NCBI GenBank assembly: GCA_013399015.1
Contig: VWZX01005763.1
Location: 1,893,260-1,957,259 of the forward strand
Source of the DNA: Galbula dea
Taxonomy: Eukaryota > Chordata > Aves > Piciformes > Galbulidae
Reading direction: 5' to 3'
DNA length: 64,000 nt
The notes beneath the pieces were generated by a model that saw nothing but the letters and a program-made list of their open reading frames with translations, searched no databases and was not told where the DNA came from. Below, piece by piece: positions 39,017 to 51,265 of the stretch. Both the position numbers and the translations under genes were made by a program. Position 1 is the stretch's first letter; each line of letters begins with the position of its first letter.

Positions 39017-42000
39017 CTACAGTGTTACACTAATATTCAACAATGCACTATGGAGATGAAAGGGCTCCCTATGTTTCTTAACAAGAGTGAAATCGACACC
39101 AAACATCCCCAAACCTGCCCCAGCCAAATAGAATTCCATGAAGCAGCTTTTAGATAGGATCTTTATGCTCTGGAAAGAAGTTGGTTGCTCCATGTTCAGA
39201 AAGGGGCTGCAGTTTCTATAGGCAAACAGATCCATTGTTTCCAGGTGCTTCAGTATTCCTAGTGAACTACAAAACGAGTAAGGGGAGCTACTTTTACTCT
39301 CCCGTCTGAAGTCCTTAGTATAAAACTTTTTTTTTCCCTCTTAACTGGTTTTTGTGTATGGAAGTGTAGTAATGTGGCCTTCTCCTTTCTGTTTTCTGCA
39401 CAGGAATTAAAAGTTGGCTTTTTATTTTTAATGAAAGCAGTAACAGCATGGAATGGAATCCCAAAAAACACTTCTTGGGGTTTGGTCCTGGTTTCAGCAG
39501 AATCATTACAAGTGACTGTTTTATCTACTTTGCTGTAGTGTTATATCACTGAAAATACTGTGTCATATCCTTGAGTTCTTCAGCTTGTAAAACATGATTT
39601 CATTTTCAATATCAATGTTACAATTACTTGAGATGTTCATGCTATTCCAATTATAAAATGGATATTTCAGTTTTGAGATGTTGAAGGAGGAGGCTAAGGA
39701 AATGGAAACCTGAAGTGCTAGAGCCTACATGTTAATGGGGAAGATCCTGTCATAACTGGAAAGGGAGTATAAATTTCAGCCATTCTTAAGTCTTCTGTGT
39801 ACAAATATGTCTTGGTTGTAATCTTTCAAGTAAAGCGTGAACAATAATTTAACTTATCCATTATTCATCATCCTTGAGTTTGAAATGACAAAGCCTCATC
39901 TCTTGTCTGTAACTTAAAGTTCCTATCAACCTGTGTGTGTGTTTCCTTTCTGAATTCTTTAATTCATGAATTTTTGCCATTGCTTCTTGTTGAGTTTCCA
40001 GTAATATGATGTGAAAAAGCCAAGAAAACTGACAGCTGAAGACATTTCTTTTAATGATGTTCTATGAGCGCTACCATGCCCCTGCACAGCCTTCATTTGG
40101 TAAGAAGGCTTTGTACAAAAACCTGTCTCATGGCACTTGGCAGGGAAAATACAATGCTTAATTGTAGTGAGTATTGATTGGGTTTAATTTGTTTGCTGTA
40201 GATTATGAACCAACATTCTCTTGCATCAGTAAAAGAAGTGCAAGCTGAGTGACCCCTATTTCCCACCTACCCCAAACTGCTCTCCTGCGAATCACGCAGG
40301 GTACAAGAGTACAGCATGGTTCTTGGGTGGGTGCTTAGACACCTGAGAGATCTATTTGTTCATATATCAAATTGTTGCCAACTTAGTTCACTAAACAGGA
40401 ATCCTCTACCCACAAACTGTACCTTGTGAGGGAGAGGTTGATTTGGCATTGAAGGAGAACTTAGTGCTGTCTCTCACCTGATTGCAGAGTTGTAGTCCTT
40501 CTAAAAGTTCTGGTTTTGTGGTTAACCTCACAGTTGTGTTTTATCTTTTCATGTGTTTTCTATTAGACCATGAAAAAGCACCATGTTTGCATATTATCAA
40601 CTCCCTTTTGTTGTGGGTTTTGTTTGTTTGGTTGGTTTTGTTGTTTTTTGGGGTTTTTTTAACTTTTAGTTGTGACTGCTAAATCACTAAATTCCTGCTT
40701 CACTGCTGCTCTCACCTACCAGATTCTGAATGAGTTCAAATTTCAGCCCATTTCCCTGATGGTTTCTTCCCAGGAAGTGCTATTTCTTTGAGTTGAGCAT
40801 AATCTGTATTTGAGGGCAAAATTTCATAATGATAATAATAGAAACAAGGGTTGCAGCTCTTTTCATCTGTCATAATTTACTAAGGTTGGGAAGTGAAAGC
40901 TTTTGTTTCCCTTCCTTTAAATGTGTGAAATATGGTAATGATTTGATCCATCACAGATGATGATGCTAGGTTTGCTTCCACTGTAATTCAGAAATTTGTT
41001 GAGGGATTGAAATCTAAGAGACTGTCACAAATGCTGCTGATAAGCCTTCATGCAAGACATCACATTTATATTTGAGTCAGCTCAAAAATGTATTTTAAAA
41101 AATACAAAACCCCAAAAGGCTGCAAAGAGCCTAGCTATGTAGCATTGGCTGCACATCTGAAGCAGTTTAACTGCTGAAGTAATTCTATTACAGGTGCAGA
41201 ATGAATTACATATGAAGAAGCTTGCAGGAGACTTAGTGGATTCATTTAATAGTATACTAGGTCAGTTGAGCTAAAATCCACTGACTATGGTGCAACTGTG
41301 ATCCTCCCCTAAGAACTGTCATTGTGTGTACAGAGGTATCAGCTGCTGCAGCATTCCATTTTCAGATCAAAGTAATTTTAGGGCTAGTTTGACCAGCTAA
41401 TGTTGGTGTTTCAAACTGCTGCACTGGAGGTTCATGCCTGCAGCGCTGCACATGTCTATGGAGACTGTGGGAGAGGAGTGTGCCGGTCCTTAAGACCACT
41501 TGGTCCTGTTAGTCACATCCTTGAACAGAGGCAAAATTCTGAGCAGATTGAGGGTTCAAGTAATAAAAGAACTTTCAACATTCAAGCTATGTATGAGAAA
41601 TCACTTATTTGGTGTAGTAACAAATAAAGGGGGGAAAAAAAAGCTTGTTATGCTAATCTTTCCAGTGGGAGACCTCTTGGTCTCTGCATGGGGTTCCTAG
41701 GCTCTGTTGCAACAGGAAGATTTGAAGAGCTAATGAAATCAAGGAACTAAGTTTAATGACACTTTTTTGAATTCATTAAACCTGGAAATAAACTTTTAGA
41801 GTGTACTGTCCTCTCTCCTCCAAAATGAAATGCTGTCAATGCAAGTCTCTTGTAAACACCTTAGAATCCTCAGAGATATTAATGAAAACCTATCTGCTGC
41901 TTGTGTAGCCATGCTGGGAGGTGCTGTTAAGACAGCATTACTGGCTAGGTTACTCTCAGCAGTGCACACTGATAAAAGACCTGCCAGCCCCTTCTCCTGG

Positions 42001-43986
42001 CCTGGCACCTGCAGTGCTTGGGAGGTATGGTGGCAGCATGCCTGTTGTCCGGCTTTCCGTAGCATGCTAACCAGGAGATGGAAGAGAGAAGTGTACTACC
42101 TCCTCAATGCTCCAGACACTGGCCAGGACCTTTTGCTGTAGCTTGAGGTGTTGAGAATCTGTCTTTTCACAGGAAATCTTCTTTTCTTTTTTTTTTTTAA
42201 CTGGTACTTTATGTATATCTGACTGAATCACTGAAGGATCCAAGTGAAAGGACTCTTCTTCCAGACCTGAGATCTGGGCAGGATGGAGCTGTGCTTGTTG
42301 ATGGATGCTCATTGCTATTCCTCCACTGTCCAGCAAGTACCAAAAAGCAGCAATGCAGTGTTCTATATAAAAATACTGTTGCTTTCCTATTATGCAAATA
42401 GCAAACACTGCAAGATATGCCAAAGAAATTATTCCAGTCCACCTCTTAACACACTTTGTTCTTTATTTGGTGCTGTATGCAATTATTTATATTCATCATA
42501 TCTTTTAAAAAACCATATTTCCAAATGGTTCTGTTTTAAAAATCTTCAAATTCTGAGAGAATACAGGTCCTATGCTGCAGCATGCAGCAATTGCCTTGCT
42601 GCCAATTTACTCTATATCACAGCAAGACTATATTGCAATGTACACAGTCCATATTGTACAAACATGGAGGTTTTAGAGCTGAAAGACCAAGTTTGCACTT
42701 TGGAAATATTGATGGTGAAAAGTTTGGTGTGTAGGAAACAATCTAACAGCACTTGTGCTGTGAAGAACACCCAATAAATACATGTCAGGATGGCTTATTA
42801 CATGCTGCTTTTTGGCATGAATTAAGAAGTAAACTGTGAGAAATGCCAGCCAGCAAGAGCTGACTTGAGAAATGAAGGCTAATGGCTGCTTTTTTATTAC
42901 TGGGCTTTGTAAAGCATTGTGTGCTTATCCAACAGATAATGTTCTGCTTGGATGCAGCCTTCAGTGAAGGGAGCTGACTAATGTCTGAATGAATTCTTTG
43001 CTCCAGTCTTTCACAGGACTTGATTGATTGTCTTTTCCTAGTCGTCTGTTTGATTAATAATACATAATGTCTTCTGCTAATTTAAGCTAATTGAGGTTTT
43101 GGCAATAGGTGCATATTGGGAAGGAGAGAGCAGCAGGTCCTGTTGCCCTAATTAACCTTAGGGTGAGAGGTGAGGTTCTGCATGAACGCAGAAATCCCCA
43201 CACTTCTGTGGAAAACATTAAGCTGATTTTTAGTGGCAGTAGATATTTCAAGTCCATGCCAAAGGCTAACCTTTCACTTATGTTAAGTCTGTTGAGTGCC
43301 ATGGCACCCTTCTACTAAATTAAGAGCTAGACTGGTCTAAAACTAACCTCATCAAGAAAATGCTGCTTTTCTGTGGGCCAGGTCCCAATGCAAAGATGAA
43401 AGACATTGCCTGGACTAAAGGGAACGTTGCACATACAGGAAGGAGGGAGAGATGTCTCTTTCCTGTCAGAAAAGGTTATTAGATCATGTTAGCTGTAACA
43501 CTGACTTAGCTGTCAGAGCTCTCCAGGGAGCAGGTATTTTGGGACAGATAACTTGCAACCTGTTGACAGACTCAAGCATTTTCAGAACTGTTTCAGGGTT
43601 GGGGGTGTTTCAGCAGCCTGGCCAATAAATAGTTAGTGCCCTTATTGACTCTGTTCTCAAAATTAGGTAGGAGCTGACTCTGAGGCCAAGATCCTTTGTT
43701 TCTCAAGAGTGCCAGATGATTAAGCATAGCTGTCACACAGGGTTTAAGAAATACAGGTTACAGAATGGTTAAAGTAGTTGATTGTTCTCAGGATAGCTTT
43801 GTTTTCTTGAGCACAGGACAAGTAGGATATAGTATATCAGTGTTTTATGGGATGTAAGACCAGGAAATAGAAGTGTTATGGCTTGCATTAAGAAGGAAGA
43901 GGTTTATCACAACTTCTCTTCCCAGATGTAAAGCATATCAGCTGTTTGCTTAGAAAAAAACAAAGTTTTGGATGCTTTGTTTTTGT

Positions 43987-44056
43987 GGGGATATTTTTGT
44001 TTGTGGGGTTTTTTTTTGGGGGGGGGTGTGTGGGGGGGGTGGGGTGTGTGTGTGTA
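43987..44056 (+). repeat. G-rich tract with G-quadruplex pattern
   Basis: Five G runs (43987-43990, 44005-44008, 44018-44026, 44032-44039, 44041-44044) are separated by short T or TG loops and followed by (GT)n. The last four runs fit the four-run quadruplex pattern with loops of 9, 5 and 1 bases. In the KCNIP1 intron these runs are on the sense strand. Confidence 0.8.
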
Positions 44057-45817
44057 TTGGCACTTTGCCCTGATAGTGTTCCCTTTGTTTTGGGGGTCTT
44101 TTTCCATAAATGCCTATCAGAAGATATATTACACTAAAAATTTAAAGCCATGCAGCAATACCATATTTCAAATGACACTGGAGCAGAAATGTAGAGAAGA
44201 TTAGAAATGGATGTAGAAATTTAATGTGGAAACAGTCATGATTAATGACAGGCATCAAGGTTTGCTTCCTTGAAAAGTGCTTTTTGGTTGTTTGGGTTGA
44301 TTAGTCTCATCATAGATGGAGCAGGTACAATAGTTGTTGGGTTTGTCTGTAGGTGGAGAGAGAGCAAGGAAATGACCTGGGTTACAACAGAAAAATACTG
44401 CTAATCATATGGCAAGAGGCTGCTTTGCTGGTGTCTGATGCATGTAATTGTCTCCTCTTCCTACTGAGTGTGGTGTTAGAGGAGTGTTTCACTGGATTGA
44501 CTAGTGCTGTGTTTTAAAGTGAATTAAAGTGAGGTGAGTCTCTTCTTCTTAAAAGCTATAAAATTATAAACTACTCTTTCTTATTTTCTGAATTCACTTC
44601 AACAGAGTTTTGCCAAATTTAATTTGAACTACTGTTTTCTAAGTCAAACTTGTTGGTTGTTAAAGCTTTCTTTTTAAATGAGGAATAAAAGATTAGAGAG
44701 GCAAAACTGGAGTAGGTTTGGTATAATTTTGAAGTGTTAAATGATAAATTTCTAGCAAGTTCCCCAACGAATGATCATGTTAAATACAAACTTCTCACAC
44801 TGCTGTTTTTCTTTTGCATACACCCATTGTGCACCTGTTTTCTTTGCATGCAGTTTGTAGATATCTTCCTTTGGAACTCATAGCCTGAATTTCCTTGTGA
44901 AATGAGTTCTGCAGGAGGGAAGTCACTGGAGGGAGGAAATGTGTGGAACAGAACAAATCTGTGCAAAAGCAAACTCACAAAAGAGAAAGATAAATTGCAG
45001 TATAAAGAAGAATATAAGTGCAAAAATAGATAGCCCCACTCCTGCCTGCCTAGGGAACCTGAGACTCCCATTTGTTTCTGCCAAAGCTGCACATAAACAG
45101 AAGAAAAAATGAAAATCTCACTATGTTCATGATTAAAAAGTATTGAAATACAGGCTATGCTCTTCAATCTCTGATGGAAACTCAGCATTAGCTCTGCTTA
45201 TCTCTTCAACTGTGTCCACAGTTTTAATGGAACTGCAGAGTCTAAATTAATATCACTTTCACCAAATGTGTTTTACAGCCCACTTGTAACTCCTGCCAAA
45301 AATGTTGTCTTTTTCCTTGTGTTTGCAGTTGCATGAGAAGGGGGGTGCAGAGAGGCTGGGGAGGTTGATGTGTGTGGACTGTAAACTGTGTGAGTATGTT
45401 GTTATGTAGAAGGGTTGCAACTGGTAACACTCAAACACTATTTTACCATATTCAAACACTGAATGTTACATGTGTCACTACAGATACAGATAAGGGAGTC
45501 AAAAGTTTCAGACTTGGTTGCCCACTAGCTGGATCTCGAGTCACTTGGATCAGCCAGCAGAGTATTCCTGTGTCATCAGTTAAGGAAGATGTTATTTTTC
45601 CTTTTTATGAATCCAAAACCATTGCTAAACCTCAGTTTGTGTTGTTTAGCCCTTACATTTTGTTTTTCCAGAGTCTGGTGTTTGCAGGTGTCTTTGATCT
45701 CTTTGAAATATGTGCTTTATTTTGATCCTTGTGTTTTGTTTTCATCAAATGTCAACAGGTTTACTGGCCATAACATATTAAGGGTAATAAATAACTCTTT
45801 ATATTGGATTTCATATT

Positions 45818-46056
45818 ATCACAGAATCACAGAACATTAGGGGTTGGAAGGGACTTGAAAGATCATCTAGTCCAACCCCTCTGCCACAGCAGGATTCCTT
45901 AGACCAGGTCACACAGGAACATCCAAGCAGGTTTTGAATCTCTCCAGAGAAGGAGACCCCCCCAAGCTCTCTGGGCAGTCTGTGCCAGTGCTCTGCCACC
46001 TCAACTGGGAAAAAAATTTATTCTTGTTGTTTACACAGAACTTCCTGTGCTAAAGT
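45818..46056 (-). repeat. CR1 LINE 3' end, antisense
   Basis: The copy opens with ATCACAGAATCACAGAACAT, the reverse complement of the CR1 terminus. It runs through GGTTGGAAGGGACTTGAAAG, ATCATCTAGTCCAACCCC and CAGGATTCCTTAGACCAGG to about GAACTTCCTGTGCTAAAG. It is about 240 bases, cut at its 5' end, and similar to the younger tails at 49600 and 51266. Confidence 0.92.
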
Positions 46057-46285
46057 TAGAAGAATTTGCTAATAAATCACATTTTACAATGTTTTTTTTC
46101 TGTACCAAACTGCATGTTTTCTGGATGGACTGAAGGAGGGTGGCAGGGTTGGGTGAAGGCATTTGTTAAATGACAGGGGTTCAGAGTGCAACAGCAGTAA
46201 CAGAATGAGAATAATAGGCCTCAAAAGAGATTTCAGCAGCCTTGGGAAGCTGGCACACAGTCTTCTGGGAAGATATTATTAAGAA

Positions 46286-46860
46286 AACTGGTCACTGCTG
46301 GAAAGGGCAGGCAATGATCTTGATTGTAGGGGGTGATAAGCACTGTAAGAAACTAATACAGATGAAATAGCAGAAGCATGTTGGGATAAGAGCAGAAAGG
46401 CCAAGGTGCAAAATGAGTTATTACAACTGGCAAGGGATTCAGAGATGGCAATAAAAGATTGTAAAAATACACTGGAAATGATAAAGACAAAAGGTAAGGA
46501 ACATGAGTGCTGAGTGGCTCAGGGCTGAAGTAATGGCTCGTTCTTCCTTTAGCCTTCAGAAGTTTATGTGACTCTTAGCTTCACACAATTGCCACAAGGA
46601 AAGAGAAGCACAGATGGGGACCAGGGCTAAAAAATATTTAGATAAGTTAGGCATGATTGAGTTCACATTGCCTGATGAAAATCCCTTCTGAGGGCTAAAT
46701 CTCTGCAATCTTTTAGCTGTTAAAATTTATTTCTGAGAAGAGAGGAAACTTAGGAAGAGTAATTGCTGTATGTGAAACATGGTGTGAGGAAAATAGAAGG
46801 TACAGGCCAACCAGCCTGACTTTCTTGAGTGGAAAGAAAGTAGAATAAATGATGGAAAAA
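46286..46860 (+). mobile_element. Ancient CR1-type LINE fragment, ORF2 linker and start of reverse transcriptase
   Basis: This stretch is too decayed to be open but still reads as LINE ORF2 in pieces on the + strand. HCWKGQA at about 46300 recalls the WKKGQATWEE block. KVQNELLQLARD at 46403-46438 recalls the conserved ...ELxLARDxKDNKK block. DKLGMIEFTLPDEN at 46641-46682 corresponds to the opening of the reverse-transcriptase domain (DKLDVFKSAGPDE in related elements). RRYRPTSLT at 46795-46821 corresponds to the NYRPVSLT motif. Frames shift between pieces and stops interrupt them. The block order and spacing are right, which makes chance unlikely. It is far older than the CR1 tail just to its left and lies in the opposite orientation. 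Confidence 0.78.
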
Positions 46861-49511
46861 AGCCTAACTGTTTTGGAGATGAGCCAGTTTTGATGTTATT
46901 CCTCTCTGTCATTCTCTGCATGCCCAATAAGCAATACTCCTCTCCAGCCAGTCTTTTGCTCTCATTAGCAAACCCCCAACTTGTGCTCTCATTAGCAAAA
47001 CTTCCCTAGTGGGAATGCTGGGGTTAGGAGATGCAGTGCTGCTTCATTGGGTTTTGTTTTGAAACTACTGTACCTGACCTCTTATAAGCAAAGTAAAGAA
47101 GCTTCATAAAGTTGCTGTGAAAAATCCATTTAAAAATATCCATTTAAATATGTCACCTAGATCTGCTGTCAGCTAAACCTGGTGAGATATTGCTCTGATG
47201 AGGTGTATGCAGCTGGGGACTCTGCTTCCTTACAGCTGGTGAGGTAAATTGACAGGAACTGTGATTAGGAGCATGACAGCTCTGTACAGCTTTATAGAGT
47301 AAGTGTTGATATTCAGTATCATACAACAATTAGCATGCCAAGAGGGAGGTTAGAGGCCTTTTTTCCTTCTGTGGGTGATGGCTGAGCTCTTACAACTAGG
47401 TTTTCAAGGTCCTTTTATCTAATTAGTTTACTAATGATAATTTTACTGTCATTTTTCATCCTTTTCCTAACCTTTCCTTGTCCCCAGCTTCTCAGTGATT
47501 TTTATGGAGTATCTGGTGAGGTGTCTGGTGGGTTTATGGCTTTGGTTCTAAGAGGTTTTGGTTTTGATAGGGGTGTTTTGCTTTTTCTTGTGGTGCAAGG
47601 ATCTTTGTTTTGTTTTGGTGGTTTTTTTGTTCTTTTTTTTGGTTTGCTTTTGTGTTTTCCCCTGACCTGTGCCACTGCCAGCCAAGTAAATCTGTTTGTG
47701 GGTTTGAGTTGTCCTCACTCTGTTGCAAACTTCCTTCTAGATAGTGTTATGATATAGTGTCCCTTGGATAGGACCTGGGAGAAAGCACAGTAGCACTTCA
47801 GTGGCAACTTAGATGGGTTCCAGTTTTGCTTGAATCTCCAGCTACTAGGAAGTACACAGCTGTAGGCTGTCAAATGCTGCTGGTCTTTTGTATGGGCTGT
47901 TTCTTTCAGCAACAGTGAGACATGGAAATTGTCTCATGGAATTAATTGTGTGCCTTGTAGTCACTTACCTCTGGAATGCTGAGAAAAGTATATATTGTTA
48001 GAGCTGGGATTTGTTCCTTTATTTTTCACAGTCAGATAAATTCTAAATTTCTGAATTCATATTTCTGACTACTGCAATCAGGTGCAAGTGTCTGCTTGTG
48101 ACATGGAAGTTGTTAGAGTTGAGAAGATGGGAGCAAAAGAATTATACTTCATCTGCTGATTCTTCTTGTTTTGACTTCATTTTTATCCTCTGGAAAGTGA
48201 TTTTTTTTAAATCTTAATAGGCATGAGTATATTCCTGTACATTGCTATGATTTGAGATTGTGAAGTGTCATCAGTTTGAGGCTTTAATTTTCTTTTTTTT
48301 TTTGTAATACTACCTTCCTGTGGTGTCTTGGTATTTTAAAGCTGTATAAAATACTTGCTCTTAGCATCATCTGAGAAGCTTTAAATGTCAGCTGAATGGG
48401 TGATTTGCTGCCTTTCCACATAGATAAATTCTGTGCAAAAATGAACTTAAACAGTGCTGATTTCCAGAATATAAAATAATGGAACAAACTTGTTGTTAAT
48501 CTTGTTCCAAAGCAGCTACTGTAGATTTTTATTTATAACTGTTCAAAATCCTGCTTTCCAGTGAAGAACCAGCTGGGCATCAGGCTTCCTGTATTGATCC
48601 ATTCATCCAACTTTGAAAGAGGCTGTGAGACTGCAGGAGATCCTCCTTTAATAGGAAATTTTTTAAGTGACAGGGGACTGAGAGCTTCAGTGATTAGATG
48701 TCCCATGCTGACAATCACATGTTTAGATAGTGCAATCTGGAGTCTGGATCCTCTTGTGAGCAGGGTATCCAGCTGACAGTCTGCAATCACTCTGGCTCAT
48801 GGCTGTGTCAGTTATCCTGGTGGTCTGCAGATTTCTTTCACAACATGTGACTGGAGAAGTCTATTATGTGACAAGATATATATATATGTATGTATATGTT
48901 TATGACTCAGCTTGCCTGAAATGTTCTTTTTTCTCTCTGTCTTCAAAAACAAAACAACCACCTTTATCAGGAAGCCCCAACTTGCTTTAAACTCTCTGAA
49001 ATTACCCTTCCCAAAACACTCACCTACAAATACCAAGAGTAGAGGACTTTTTTTTGGTGGGTTGGAGGGTTTTTCTGTTGGCTTTTTAAAGGCTTTTCAG
49101 TCCCTTATTTGCTTTTTGGACTCCTTCATTTTGACAAGAGTTGTGCAGTACACTTTTTCACCTGTGAGAGACTGGAGTGTAGTGGTGAATGTGCTGTATG
49201 ACCTTTATGCTCAGGGCCATGGTTCTTGTATTTCTCTCTAGGATTTCCAGAACCTCCACAGTGCTCATGTGCTCTTTACTCAAGGCAAACTACTTTGATG
49301 CTTTTGAAAGTGTCTGGCTCTTAGGTACAGTGTTGTGTAAAGAATATTTGAGGGTGGAGGGAAAAAAAACCAATACAAGAGTTTTGTCATGCAGATGTGT
49401 ATTTGCTGACATTAAATGCATTATAACTATTCTTCAGTACTAACTGAGATATTTAGGATTTTTTTAATAGCTTGAAGCAAACTTGCTAACTGCCATTCTG
49501 AAACAAATTCA
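46861..49511 (+). other. KCNIP1: KCNIP1 intron, no exon recognised
   Basis: It contains a 27-bp imperfect tandem pair (TGCTCTCATTAGCAAA at 46957 and 46984), a T/G-rich low-complexity stretch around 47560-47650 and an (AT)n/(GT)n microsatellite at 48875-48899. No coding exon or RNA gene was seen. Confidence 0.5.
48875..48899. repeat. (AT)n/(GTAT)n microsatellite
   Basis: ATATATATATAT is followed by GTATGTATATGT. It is an ordinary dinucleotide repeat that may vary in length between individuals. Confidence 0.9.
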
Positions 49512-49688
49512 GAGGAGGTGTCTAATGGTTAGGATTCAGCACTCTCACTGATGGCACCCAGGTTCAATTCCCAGTCAGGGAAGCTTTGTTGTGACCTAGT
49601 CTTAGGGAATCCTGCTCTGGCAGGGGGGTTGGACTAGAGGATCTTTTGAGGTCCTCTCCAACTCCTAATATACTATGACACTGTGATA
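49512..49688 (+). mobile_element. SINE-like element: tRNA-Glu-derived head with CR1 tail
   Basis: Bases 49520-49582 align without gaps to tRNA-Glu(CTC), with 51 of 63 positions the same by my hand count against the tRNA as I remember it. The anticodon loop CTCTCAC is intact and the B box reads GGTTCAATTCC. Most changes are G to A or C to T, as expected for decayed CpG sites. The 5' half of the acceptor stem is not matched (AGAGGAG where TCCCTGG is expected), so this is not a working tRNA. After a linker (AAGCTTTGTT), a CR1 tail follows from 49590: GTGACCTAGTCTTAGGGAAT, CTCTGGCAGGGGGGTTGGAC, and a degenerate end ACTATGACACTGTGAT. A Pol III-type head joined to a LINE tail is the standard SINE design. 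Songbird SINEs use a tRNA-Ile head, as I recall; I know of no bird SINE with a tRNA-Glu head. The other reading is a one-off tRNA/CR1 chimera. Confidence 0.75.
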
Positions 49689-51227
49689 ATATTTTGGCTT
49701 GTTCAAAACAGTCCATAACTCAAGCATGTTGCTAACTTTCTGTGCATTTCTTCATTTAAACTGTAGTAATATCTGCTGCTGAAGCCTCTGTTTTATCCTC
49801 TTATGAGACTAATAGTGTGATATTATCCCAACACTTGCTTGACTCTATTGCCTTAAATCCTGCTCTCAGCTTTGGTTTGCCTCACCAGTTCAGTGTAATC
49901 TGTTTCTGCAGTCTCCCTCTTATTTGCAGGGTTTTTTCAGTTGCTAGCTGTATATTGCATGTTTAAATGCCCTTGAAAAGCAACTGATGTTTTTAGTTAT
50001 TAAAAAGACCAAATTGTTCTGTTGTTTTCTGAACCCAATTTAGTACTTGCCTTCTGGAGGTAAATGTTACAAAGACTGGGATTTGATCATCTGCATTCAG
50101 TGCTTCCCTGACCTCTGGTAAAAATGAGGTGACACTCAGCAGCCCTGGCCCAGAGTCAAGGAGTCAGCTGTGAGTCAGTTAAATATTTGATGCTTCTGCT
50201 GAGGTCAGCAGTAACAGCACAGTTGACACTCTTATTTCTCATCCCTGTGTTGTACAAAGGATGACTTCTCCTGGGCTGGTGCTCAGAATGCTGCAGGCTG
50301 AACCACAACACTGAGCAGCTTATGGAGATGGCTCACAACTGAGCCAAAAATTTACTTCACCTCAGTCCTGTCTGGATGGCTTGATTCTTCCAATCTATGT
50401 CACTGTTTGTATGGAGTTTGGGCAAGAATTAACCACTAGACAGTACTTTTACCTGACCATAAAGAACCCCAAATCCATTTTTTGAAGTGTAAGGATGTAC
50501 TTGAATTTCCTTATAGTGTGTTGAGTTTCCACATTAACATGCTGCTGTTGAAGAGTAAATGATGTGTAACTCAAGTTCAGGTAATCTGATTTATTACACC
50601 ATATTTCAACACTGTTAAAAGTTCTAGTCATTGGTGTTATTTCATTGCTCTTCTGAAAGCAGTTAAGGAGGCAATGAATTATTTCCTGTCCACTAGTGAG
50701 GCATGAAGAACCACTAGTGAGGCATGAAGAGGCATTTTGGTGGCTATAGAGGGGAACATAAGTAACTATAAAAGGAACAATGGAGACTTTTCAAATTTTT
50801 ATCTGTGGAAAGACAGAATAAAACTTTTATCAGCTGCTTGAAAGCCTCTGATAATGTCTGTCTGTATGCAGCTCTGTCATAGCTGTGTTCTGAATGAATT
50901 GCTTGATACACAATTTCCTGTACAGGTTTCATTTCTGTTGTCACAGTCTCTGTGACAATGTGCATTTGCAGAAGGCTTAAAAACTGAAACCAAACCTGTC
51001 CAAACAATCATACAAATATCCCTTTAAAGGGCTAACTCTTTTTTGATGTCAAGTCCAAGGTAAAATGTGATAGACTCAGAGCTGGAGAAACAAATCGTGA
51101 TCTCTGTCAGCAGTGAATTACCCCAGGTCCCTCACCTTTAGGAGTTCAAGACTCCCTTGGTTAGCCACATATCTAGGGTTTGCTGTTCTAATTCCCTGGT
51201 TTCCAGCCCTTGGTGGATATGGATAAA
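49689..51227 (+). other. KCNIP1: KCNIP1 intron, no exon recognised
   Basis: The only structure seen is a 21-bp tandem duplication at 50691-50730 (CACTAGTGAGGCATGAAGAA, then C). No exon or named repeat was recognised. Confidence 0.5.
50691..50730. repeat. 21-bp tandem duplication, two copies
   Basis: CACTAGTGAGGCATGAAGA occurs at 50691 and again at 50712. The two copies are identical over 19 bases, so the duplication is recent or under constraint. Confidence 0.95.
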
Positions 51228-51265
51228 AAGGTGTTGGTTCCCTTACTTCTCTCACTGGCTTCAGG

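Larger units (their letters stand above)
25810..45817 (+). other. KCNIP1: KCNIP1 first intron, left part
   Basis: It begins with GTAAGA at 25810. I find no coding exon in these 20 kb. Simple-sequence items seen are T15 at 27151-27165, (CA)n at 35889-35901, an A run at 38017-38029, a 26-bp tandem pair at 38965-39016, a GT-rich tract at 40611-40662, a T run at 42187-42198 and a G-rich tract at 43987-44056. The AT-rich inverted repeat at 36070-36094 has 10-base arms (ATTTTATCAT / ATGATAAAAT). Open frames of 137-164 codons occur at 29657-30124 (-), 42283-42777 (+) and 44775-45188 (-), but none has a recognisable domain. Confidence 0.6.

Noticed and set aside
44775..45188. A 137-codon open frame on the minus strand
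   Set aside because: The protein is hydrophobic and low in complexity, with no family resemblance and no supporting signals.
49512..49582. A functional tRNA-Glu gene
   Set aside because: The 5' acceptor strand does not pair with the 3' strand, the T-arm and anticodon arm carry several changes, and a CR1 tail is attached. It is a derived element.
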